A DNA stretch of 64,000 bases from Carnobacterium gallinarum DSM 4847 (GTDB taxonomy: Bacteria > Bacillota > Bacilli > Lactobacillales > Carnobacteriaceae), in contig NZ_JQLU01000005.1 in assembly GCF_000744375.1 (NCBI RefSeq), forward strand, positions 1,674,001-1,738,000. The letters are read 5' to 3'. Numbering within the stretch: position 1 is the first letter of the stretch; every line of letters begins with the position of its first letter. A model generated the notes under the pieces. It worked only from the letters and a program-made list of their open reading frames with translations. It was not told where the DNA came from and did not search any database. The position numbers and the translations under genes were made by a program. Below are positions 52,394 to 60,227 of the stretch, one piece after another.

Positions 52394-53139
52394 AAAAAAT
52401 TAAATTAGCGACAATCGGAACAATTATTGCACTTACAACAATTGTTGGCGGAAATACAGTATCAGCAGCAACAGTAGGCGATCGCCAAACAGATGCTGTT
52501 GTAACGTTTAAACCAAAAGGTGGAGGATCAGTTACACCACCGGTTGATCCAACAGACCCATCAAACCCACTTACTCCAGTTGATCCGATTGATCCAAGCA
52601 AACCAATTGATCCAGGTACAACAGGTCCTTTAACTTTGGATTTCGCGTCAGTTTTTAACTTTGGTGAACAAGAAATTAATACGGTAGATAAAGTATATAC
52701 AGCAAAAGCTCAACCTGGTAAAGATCATACAGGGGCAGACGTTGAAGTTCCTAACTACGCACAGATCAGTGATACGCGAGGAACTGAAGCGGGTTGGACA
52801 TTAACTGTTAAACAAGACACTCCATTTACATCTAAAAAAGAAAGCAAAGAATTAACTGGTGCAGAAATTCATTTTAAAAATGCGATTGCGAAATCAGTTT
52901 CTTCTTCAGCAACTCCATCAACAGTCTCTTCTTCAGTGTCAATAATTGGCGATGGTAACTCACAATTACTGATGTCTGCAAAAGTTCAAGAAGGTGCAGG
53001 AACATGGATCTATAGTATCGGTGACGATGCAACTAAAGCTAGCAGTGTTGAATTAAAAGTACCAGCTGGTGCAAATCCAGTAGAAGATACGTATGAAACA
53101 AAATTAACTTGGGTACTAGAAGATGTGCCAAACCCATAA
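52390..53139 (+). CDS. WxL-domain surface protein
   Basis: 249 aa. Signal peptide MKKIKLATIGTIIALTTIV...SAA. A Pro-rich linker (PVDPTDPSNPLTP) follows, then a typical WxL domain from about residue 80 to the end with GWTLTVKQ and KLTWVLEDVPNP. It binds the cell wall non-covalently through its two WxL motifs. Shares an operon with the LPXTG-type and DUF916 proteins. Confidence 0.93.
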   Translation: MKKIKLATIGTIIALTTIVGGNTVSAATVGDRQTDAVVTFKPKGGGSVTPPVDPTDPSNPLTPVDPIDPSKPIDPGTTGPLTLDFASVFNFGEQEINTVDKVYTAKAQPGKDHTGADVEVPNYAQISDTRGTEAGWTLTVKQDTPFTSKKESKELTGAEIHFKNAIAKSVSSSATPSTVSSSVSIIGDGNSQLLMSAKVQEGAGTWIYSIGDDATKASSVELKVPAGANPVEDTYETKLTWVLEDVPNP

Positions 53140-53160
53140 CAGAATAAATTAAGTAGTTTG

Positions 53161-53196
53161 TTAGGGAATCGCATTTTATGTAGATTCCCTATTTTT
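53161..53196 (+). terminator. Internal hairpin before the DUF916 gene
   Basis: TAGGGAATC / GATTCCCTA stem followed by TTTTT, directly before AAGGAGG. Probably a partial terminator that sets WxL protein above its partner. Confidence 0.75.
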
Positions 53197-53215
53197 AAGG
53201 AGGATACTTTGTATT

Positions 53216-54367
53216 ATGAAAGCAAAAATTGCATTTTTTTTAACGTTTCTGACAGTATTAATTGGGTGTAGTGCAAATTCATTAGTCAGTGATGCATCAG
53301 AATTGAAATTTAGTGTAGAAACAGAAATTCCGGAAAATCAAGTGGACACGAAGCGCTCTTATTTTGATTTACAAACTACGCCAAATATGGAGCAAACGTT
53401 AATTGCTCATTTACGAAATGATACCGAGGAAGATATCACTGTTGTTCCTACAATTAAAACAGCAACAACAAATGCAAATGGTGTGATTGAATATGGAGAG
53501 TCTAATACTGATTCAGATGTTTCATTGGCATTTAAATTAGAATCACTTTTAACTAGCTCTGAATCAGAGATTGTGATTCCCAAAAATGGGAAAATCGATT
53601 ACAAGTTAACCTTAAAAATGCCTGCTACTGAAATTAAAGGCTTAATTGTAGGTGGGCTAACTTTTAAAGAAAAGTCAGACTCAGAAGAGGAAAGTGGAAC
53701 AGCGCCTAAAAATGAAAATGGTACACAAATCAAAAATGATTATGCCTATCTTGTAGGAGTTGTATTACATGGAACTTTACCAGCAGATAAGGCCGATCTA
53801 AAGCTAACTAAGGCTGAACCAGGTCAGCAGAATCACCATAATGTTATTAATGCTCGATTGGTGAATCCTATCTCAGATTATTTGGCAAAATTATCACTAA
53901 AAGCAACAGTGACCAAACAAAATTCCAATAAAGTACTATATTCAAGTCAACAAGCTAATATACAAATGGCACCTAATTCTTATTTTGATTATCCAATCTC
54001 ATTAGAGGGCGAAAAATTAAAACCAGGAAAATACACAGTAAAAATAGAGGCAGAATCTAAAGGCAACAAATGGAGTCTGGAAAAGAATTTTGAGATTAAA
54101 GCGGATGTTGCAGATAAGTTAAATCACTCGGATATAGCATTGAAAAAGAATTACACACGTGTTTACATTATTCTTGGAATTAGCTTGATTTTAGTGGCGC
54201 TTCTGTTGCTTATTGTGACGCTTGTAAGACGCAAGCTAGCGGTAAATAATCGAAACTATCGTATCAGAGCACGTAAACAAGAAATTGAACTAAACGAATT
54301 AAGAGAAAAAATGAGTGAAGAAAGACAAAAAAATCGTCATCGAACAAATAGTAAATTAAAAAAATAA
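53216..54367 (+). CDS. WxL-interacting protein (DUF916 / DUF3324)
   Basis: 383 aa. Signal peptide to about residue 28, then a DUF916 domain (SYFDLQTTPNMEQTLIAHLRNDT) and a DUF3324 domain (GVVLHGTLPADKADLKLTKAEPG). One membrane helix near residue 320 (VYIILGISLILVALLLLIV) and a basic cytoplasmic tail (RRKLAVNNRNYRIRARKQ). This is the standard partner of WxL proteins, tying them to the membrane. Completes the cluster. Confidence 0.93.
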   Translation: MKAKIAFFLTFLTVLIGCSANSLVSDASELKFSVETEIPENQVDTKRSYFDLQTTPNMEQTLIAHLRNDTEEDITVVPTIKTATTNANGVIEYGESNTDSDVSLAFKLESLLTSSESEIVIPKNGKIDYKLTLKMPATEIKGLIVGGLTFKEKSDSEEESGTAPKNENGTQIKNDYAYLVGVVLHGTLPADKADLKLTKAEPGQQNHHNVINARLVNPISDYLAKLSLKATVTKQNSNKVLYSSQQANIQMAPNSYFDYPISLEGEKLKPGKYTVKIEAESKGNKWSLEKNFEIKADVADKLNHSDIALKKNYTRVYIILGISLILVALLLLIVTLVRRKLAVNNRNYRIRARKQEIELNELREKMSEERQKNRHRTNSKLKK

Positions 54368-54389
54368 CTAGTTAGAAATGGGGTAAATC

Positions 54390-54623
54390 ATGATTTACGA
54401 AAATAAACTCCATGAAAAAGGATTACTTAGAATGATAGGCGCAATTGAATTATATGAGGGCTATTGTGATTATTTAATTGAAGAAAGCCTATCATTAGAT
54501 TTAATCCCCGCTGATATTGTAGAAATGGCTGCAGATGAAAGTATTTTTCTATTGCAAGAGTATAAGAAATTGCAACTAAAATATACAGAAATCGTAAATT
54601 GGAAAATGAAAATTAATAGTTGA
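54390..54623 (+). CDS. Small conserved-context protein, 77 aa
   Basis: All-helical, acidic, no signal peptide or motif I know (LHEKGLLRMIGAIELYEGYCDYLIEE). GGGG precedes ATG 54390. Between the DUF916 gene and the second Mga-type regulator; co-transcription with either is possible. Function unknown. Confidence 0.6.
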   Translation: MIYENKLHEKGLLRMIGAIELYEGYCDYLIEESLSLDLIPADIVEMAADESIFLLQEYKKLQLKYTEIVNWKMKINS

Positions 54624-54667
54624 AGAAAATGTATTTAAATAATTATTAGTAATGGAAGTGTTGAATA

Positions 54668-56158
54668 ATGGTACTAATAAGTTTAATGGATTCAAGAGAA
54701 CGAATTGAAATCGAGATATTAAATTTGCTAGATAGTGAAGTCCGATGGTGGTCAGCCAATGAACTAAGCTGTTATACCGGCTATTCTAGTGGAACAATTA
54801 ATAAATATTTAAAATTTTTACAAACCAAAATTGCTCGCTGCTGTAGTTCACAAGCAATTCTAGAAGTGAGCAATAAGGGTAGCTATTTATATAAATCAGA
54901 TAATTTTAGCATTCGAGGCATCACTCAAGAAATTATAGGTGAGTCGATCACCGTAAGTATTATGGAGAAAATTTTATTGAATCAAGTGAATTCGATGGCC
55001 AGTATTCAAGAAATTTGTCATATTAGTGAGGCTTCCGCAAGAAGAAAATTAAAAGTAATCAAAAAGTTTTTAGTAAAAAGTGATTTAAAATTAGTTGACT
55101 TAACAGTTGGAATTCAAGGTGACGAAATGAAAATTCGTATTTTTTATTTCAACTTTTTTTGGCAACTATATCATGGAGAAAGTTGGCCATTTCAACATAT
55201 TGACCATGAAAAAATCCGGAGTACGGTGACACAGATTGAACAAAAAGTTAGTGGAGGAAGCGGTTTTTATTTTACTTTAGAAATGGAATATTGGCTTGCA
55301 ATTAATAGTTACCGTAATAGAAAAAATAGTCATTTAGAAATTACAGAAAAATATGAAATTTTAATTTCAGATAAGAAGCAAATACCTATCTTTAGTTATT
55401 ACCTAAAGAAAAATAAAGTATTTTTAACGGATGCAAATAATGAAGCGATTTGGCTCTCAATTGTTTGGGATAACTTAAAAGAAGATTATAATTACTGGGA
55501 ATTTTTACTAAATAATTGTGAATATGATAACAAAGATTCTTTTTTACAAACCCAGTTAATCATTGAAGAATTTGAGAAGTTTTTCTCTCATAAAATTCCT
55601 CAAGGGTTGAAAAAAGATTTGAATGTAAAACTAAATTATGTTCATTTGATTCAAGAGATTTTTAATAGTGATTTTATGTTAGGGGAGAATTATCAATATT
55701 TCCGCGAAATAAAATTATTACATCCAGGGTTTCATGAAAAATGTAAACGTTTCGTTTCTCATGCTCGAAAAGAAAATATTTTGGACGTGAAAAATGAGGA
55801 ATTAATTATTATTAACTATTTATTAGTGTGTGAAGGAGTATTTTTCTTAAGTCGCTTTGATCAAAAAATAAAAATAAAATTAGTAACAGATACAGGTATA
55901 TTAGCAACACAATTGCTGGGCAATACGTTATTACATGCTTTTCAAAATTCATATGCACTTGAGATTATAAACGATGATTCTTTCTATGACTTATGTTTAA
56001 CTACTTATTCTAATTTGGAAAATAAAAACAAAAATAAGATTGTAACCATTAATTCAGTTTTAAGAGAACGTGATATAAAGAATATTGATGTCGCTATCGA
56101 TGAGATTTTAGTTGAGCAAAGAGGGAAAAAACATTATTTAGATTTAATAAATCAATAA
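54668..56158 (+). CDS. Second Mga-type regulator
   Basis: 496 aa. N-terminal HTH (RIEIEILNLLDSEVRWWSANELSCYTGYSSGTINKYLKFLQ), a second HTH at about 108-140 (NSMASIQEICHISEASARRKLKVI), then the helical middle and C-terminal portion as in the Mga family. It lies ahead of four secreted Ig-like proteins and is the natural candidate to control them. GGAAG precedes ATG 54668. Confidence 0.78.
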   Translation: MVLISLMDSRERIEIEILNLLDSEVRWWSANELSCYTGYSSGTINKYLKFLQTKIARCCSSQAILEVSNKGSYLYKSDNFSIRGITQEIIGESITVSIMEKILLNQVNSMASIQEICHISEASARRKLKVIKKFLVKSDLKLVDLTVGIQGDEMKIRIFYFNFFWQLYHGESWPFQHIDHEKIRSTVTQIEQKVSGGSGFYFTLEMEYWLAINSYRNRKNSHLEITEKYEILISDKKQIPIFSYYLKKNKVFLTDANNEAIWLSIVWDNLKEDYNYWEFLLNNCEYDNKDSFLQTQLIIEEFEKFFSHKIPQGLKKDLNVKLNYVHLIQEIFNSDFMLGENYQYFREIKLLHPGFHEKCKRFVSHARKENILDVKNEELIIINYLLVCEGVFFLSRFDQKIKIKLVTDTGILATQLLGNTLLHAFQNSYALEIINDDSFYDLCLTTYSNLENKNKNKIVTINSVLRERDIKNIDVAIDEILVEQRGKKHYLDLINQ

Positions 56159-56242
56159 GAAGCAAGTTCAAAATTTAGTTAGATAGTAATACAAAAAATG
56201 AGCAAATTAATTTAATTTATTGGAGTATAGTTATATTACAGG

Positions 56243-56281
56243 AACAAAGGGATTTGCCCTAACAAAGGGATTTGCCCTTTG
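56243..56281. repeat. 18-bp tandem repeat with dyad symmetry
   Basis: AACAAAGGGATTTGCCCT occurs twice in a row (56243-56260, 56261-56278). The second is part of the dyad CAAAGGG-ATTTG-CCCTTTG (56263-56281). It lies 36-74 bp before the first Ig-like gene. Could be an operator for the Mga-type regulator upstream. Confidence 0.7.
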
Positions 56282-56316
56282 ATATAAATATAATGAATTC
56301 TGGGAGGATAATTGAT

Positions 56317-58236
56317 TTGAGAATTGAGAAAATTAGTTCTAGAGTTTTGATTTGTGGTTTGGTATTAGGGTGTGGTTTGATTTTTGATTCATCTATTGGA
56401 TCAGCAAGTCAGGTAACATCAGGAAAGCTTTTAGAAAATCGTTTAGAGACTGTATTGTCAGCGAAAAGTTTGAATAAAGCGCAATTGGAGTCGTTTTATC
56501 ACACTGGATACGCAGACGCAAACCCTATGGCAGATTATGTCGTTGCAGGGTATCCAACGAATCAAACAACAACGATTCAAATGCAAAGAGTTCAAAATTA
56601 TAATAGGTATGTCTTAATTGATGGAGAATTTGGTGGTGTTGGAGAAGTTGCTGTTGGAGAAGTCGTTGGAGAGACGGTTACCTTCAAGAATTTCCAGTTA
56701 AAAGCAAATAATCATTATTCAGTATTTGCTGACAATCAAGAGCATGTTTTATTTTTTGAAACTGGAGGATACAATAACACAAATCCAGTGATTTCAGTTA
56801 TTCCAGTTATACGTATTCCTTTAGGCGGGGACTTTAATCCCTTAGATAATGTAACTGCTTGGGATAAAGAAGATGGATTTCTGACATCAAAGATTAACGT
56901 TACGAAAAATACAGTTGATGTAAATACAGTTGGTACTTATGAAGTTGATTATGAAGTTTACGATTCTGATGGTGGAAGAGGAACGGCAAGTGCACGTGTC
57001 ATTGTATTTGATGATGGGTCGTCGAACCAGGCTCCAGTGATTGAAGCTTCGGATCAAACAATAAATGTAGGAGACATTTTTAAACCCTTGGAAAAAGTGA
57101 AAGCTACAGATCCAGAGGATGGAGATATTACCTCAAAAGTTGAAGTGAAAACTAACGAAGTTGATAATTCAAAAGCTGGAAAGTGTCGTGTTTCTTACTA
57201 TGTAGAAGATTCTAAAGGAAAAAGCGCAACAAAAGATATTACTGTAACAGTAATTGAAAATACAAGTATTCCTGCACCTGTATTAAATCCTGTTTTTACA
57301 ACAGATACAACAGTGCAAGGCATTGGGGCGAAGAATTCGACTCTATATCTAACTATGGGAGCAGATAAGTATCAAGAAGACATCGGAGCAACAGGTGTGT
57401 TTAAGGTTACTTTAGATGCTAACTATGCTAGCGGTACTCAGATTACGGCTTATACACAAGATGCTGCAGGAAATAAAAGTTTAGTTTATACAGGAGTTGT
57501 TGTAAAAAATGAATTAACAGCACCCGTACTAAACAAAGTAACAGAAAAAGATACATCGATTACAGGAAAAGCGCCTGCAAATACAACATTATATCTCCAA
57601 ATTGGTTCAGACAAATATGAAGAAGATGTTAATAGTAATGGTGTCTTTTCAATGGCATTAGATAATTCATATCCGATTGGTACTAAAATTACAGCGTATG
57701 TTAAAGATAGTAATGGACAACAAAGTGATGTCGCTACTTATGAAGTTGAAGCTGCAGAAGATATTTATTTAGAGAAATTTACTTCTGGAGATATTTGGTT
57801 AAAAGGAAAGACCTTTGCGAATGCTGTAATTTCAGCAAAAGTCGATAATTATCGTGCACGTGTTTATGAAGGCGAAGCTGATTCAAATGGAAATTTTGCA
57901 ATTGAATTTTCTAGAAACTATCCTGCTGGAGCGACGATTGAAGTAACAGCAACTGACCCACTAACGGGAGTGAGTTCTGTTAAAACCGTTCAAATTTATC
58001 CAAAAGCCCCAACGATTTATACAATTCAATCGGGAGATACGAAAATTTCAGGAATTGCAGATCCAAATGCGCAGGTATTTGTTCAAGTAAACAATGAGAT
58101 TTTTGAAGGTACCGCAGATGAAGCTGGTTCTTATACAGTTAAAGTAGCAACAGTACCTTTATACGCAGCAATTGCTGTATATCAAGTAGTAAATAATATT
58201 CATAGTGAGAAAACAGAAATAACAGTTGAACAATAG
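56317..58236 (+). CDS. Secreted Ig-like repeat protein 1 (DUF5011)
   Basis: 639 aa from TTG 56317 with GGGAGG at 56302-56307. The signal peptide ends near GSASQ. A 110-aa N-terminal domain (SFYHTGYADANPMADYVV) is followed by two DUF5011-type Ig domains (PLGGDFNPLDNVTAWDKEDG; VGDIFKPLEKVKATDPEDG), then four or five bacterial Ig domains of about 80 aa (TTLYLQIGSDKYEEDVNSNG). No LPXTG, WxL or membrane anchor. First of four tandem paralogues; likely an adhesin or shell protein of unknown ligand. Confidence 0.8.
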   Translation: MRIEKISSRVLICGLVLGCGLIFDSSIGSASQVTSGKLLENRLETVLSAKSLNKAQLESFYHTGYADANPMADYVVAGYPTNQTTTIQMQRVQNYNRYVLIDGEFGGVGEVAVGEVVGETVTFKNFQLKANNHYSVFADNQEHVLFFETGGYNNTNPVISVIPVIRIPLGGDFNPLDNVTAWDKEDGFLTSKINVTKNTVDVNTVGTYEVDYEVYDSDGGRGTASARVIVFDDGSSNQAPVIEASDQTINVGDIFKPLEKVKATDPEDGDITSKVEVKTNEVDNSKAGKCRVSYYVEDSKGKSATKDITVTVIENTSIPAPVLNPVFTTDTTVQGIGAKNSTLYLTMGADKYQEDIGATGVFKVTLDANYASGTQITAYTQDAAGNKSLVYTGVVVKNELTAPVLNKVTEKDTSITGKAPANTTLYLQIGSDKYEEDVNSNGVFSMALDNSYPIGTKITAYVKDSNGQQSDVATYEVEAAEDIYLEKFTSGDIWLKGKTFANAVISAKVDNYRARVYEGEADSNGNFAIEFSRNYPAGATIEVTATDPLTGVSSVKTVQIYPKAPTIYTIQSGDTKISGIADPNAQVFVQVNNEIFEGTADEAGSYTVKVATVPLYAAIAVYQVVNNIHSEKTEITVEQ

Positions 58237-58258
58237 AAAAACTAGGAGGAAAGAGAAG

Positions 58259-60205
58259 ATGAATAAATTAAAATTAGTTGGTTTAGGAGCGATCCTATGT
58301 TGTGGGTTAGCATTAAGCCAAACAGATGCCGGTGCGGCGACAATCAGTAAAAATGAATTACAAGGAAATCAAATGAGTACCAAAGTAGTCAATTTTAAGA
58401 ATAGGAGTCTATCAGCGAATATTCTTGAGGCAATCCAAAAAAATCGTGCAGGAGCAGACTTTACTAGTTTTCATTACTATGGTATTGCAGGCTTATCTCC
58501 TACAGCCAATTATGTAAACAAGGATGGTTATGTAACTACAAAAACAACCTCAATCCATATCAATCAAACAAATGATACGTACTATGAATTAATAGATGTA
58601 AACTCTGGGACAATTCTTTCAACTGGAAGAGTTGTTGGGCAACAGATCTATTTTGATACTATTACCTTATATACAAATGGAGATTACCGTATATTAGGCA
58701 ATTACAATGAAATTGCCCAATTCGATGTATATGAAGCCGCTGAAAATAAAATTCCAGTCATTAAAGCAGAGGATAAAACGATTCGTCTTGGTGATAGTTT
58801 TAAACCATTAGAGGGTGTAACTGCCACGGATGAAGAAGACGGAAACTTAACAAGTAGCGTTGAGGTGGAATCAAACAACGTGAATACTGATAAAGCAGGA
58901 GTTTATTCCGTTACTTATACAGTTACAGATAGTGATGGTGGTATTGGAACGAAGACCATCAAAGTAACAGTTCTATCTAAAAATACACCACCAACTATTC
59001 ATGCAGAAGACCGTACGATTTATGTTGGCGATACATTTGATCCACGAGAGGGCGTAACAATTTGGGATGCCGAGGATGGCATTATCCCTATTGAAAAACT
59101 TTTTATCAGCCTTAATGAAGTCGATACGACAAAAATTGGAACCTATAAAGTTATTTATATGGTTCTGGACTCTGGTGGTACATTAGGCATGAAACAAATT
59201 AGTGTAACGGTTATTGAGCGTGAAGTAGAATTACCAGCCCCAGAATTGAATACAGTATTAAATACAGATACAACCGTTGAGGGAAAAGCTACTAAAAATA
59301 CAACTCTTTATTTAACCATTGCTGGTGATAAATATCAAGAGACTGTTGGTGATAATGGTACATTTTCGTTAACTTTAGATCAAACGTATGCAGCTGGATC
59401 CGCTATTGAAGCTTATGTTAAAGATGATGCAGGTCATACAAGTGCTGTTTATACTGGAACTGTTCAAAAAAATACATTTGAAAAGCCTGTTTTAGATAAA
59501 TTAACAGACAAAGATACACTTTTCACAGGTAGTGGACGTGCAAATACAACGTTAGTATTCAAAATTGGTAATGACAAGTATGAATCAGCTATTAATGAGA
59601 ATGGTTTATTTAAAGCTACTTTAGACCAAACTTACCCAGTTGATACAGCAATTGAAGCGTATATCTTAGATCCTGCAACAAATGAAAAGAGTGAAATTAG
59701 TTACGCAAAAGTTGTTGCAGCAGAAGAAATCTCAATAAATAGAGTGACGTCAATTGATAAATTAATTACTGGAACAACTTTTGCTAATGCAACGATTGAA
59801 GTAAAGGTCTTCGGTTACCGTGACCGCATTTATGAGGGTGCCTCAGATGAGAATGGGAAATTTAACATTAATTTTACTAGATTTTATCCAGCTGGGACTA
59901 GTATGACAGTGAAGGTAATAAATCCTGTTACTGGACATGAATTTTCTAAAACAGTCCAAGTTTATCCAAGAAAACCATCAATCACTGCTATTTTAAGTGG
60001 CGATACAAAAGTAGAAGGTTTAGCAGATCCACTTGGAGAAATCTTTGTTACTGTAAACAACAAAGTAACTCAAGGTATTGCAGATAGTGCTGGAAACTAT
60101 TTAGTGAGAGTGAATGAAGCGATTCCTCAAGCTGCTTCAGTTTCAGTTTATCAAGTCGTTAAAGGAATTAAAAGTGAACCAACAGAAGTAATTGTTGAAC
60201 AATAA
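58259..60205 (+). CDS. Secreted Ig-like repeat protein 2
   Basis: 648 aa. Signal peptide MNKLKLVGLGAILCCGLAL ending AGAA. The same plan as protein 1: N-terminal domain (FTSFHYYGIAGLSPTANYVN), two DUF5011-type domains (RLGDSFKPLEGVTATDEEDG; YVGDTFDPREGVTIWDAEDG) and four Ig domains, ending VIVEQ. AGGAGG before ATG 58259; 22 bp after protein 1. The leader peptide is nearly identical to that of protein 3. Confidence 0.82.
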   Translation: MNKLKLVGLGAILCCGLALSQTDAGAATISKNELQGNQMSTKVVNFKNRSLSANILEAIQKNRAGADFTSFHYYGIAGLSPTANYVNKDGYVTTKTTSIHINQTNDTYYELIDVNSGTILSTGRVVGQQIYFDTITLYTNGDYRILGNYNEIAQFDVYEAAENKIPVIKAEDKTIRLGDSFKPLEGVTATDEEDGNLTSSVEVESNNVNTDKAGVYSVTYTVTDSDGGIGTKTIKVTVLSKNTPPTIHAEDRTIYVGDTFDPREGVTIWDAEDGIIPIEKLFISLNEVDTTKIGTYKVIYMVLDSGGTLGMKQISVTVIEREVELPAPELNTVLNTDTTVEGKATKNTTLYLTIAGDKYQETVGDNGTFSLTLDQTYAAGSAIEAYVKDDAGHTSAVYTGTVQKNTFEKPVLDKLTDKDTLFTGSGRANTTLVFKIGNDKYESAINENGLFKATLDQTYPVDTAIEAYILDPATNEKSEISYAKVVAAEEISINRVTSIDKLITGTTFANATIEVKVFGYRDRIYEGASDENGKFNINFTRFYPAGTSMTVKVINPVTGHEFSKTVQVYPRKPSITAILSGDTKVEGLADPLGEIFVTVNNKVTQGIADSAGNYLVRVNEAIPQAASVSVYQVVKGIKSEPTEVIVEQ

Positions 60206-60227
60206 GTATAAAGTGGAGGATTTAATA

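Noticed and set aside
52329-52601. Collagen-like Gly-Ser-Thr frame on the minus strand
   Set aside because: It mirrors the Pro/Asp-rich linker of the WxL protein on the plus strand; no ribosome site or start context.
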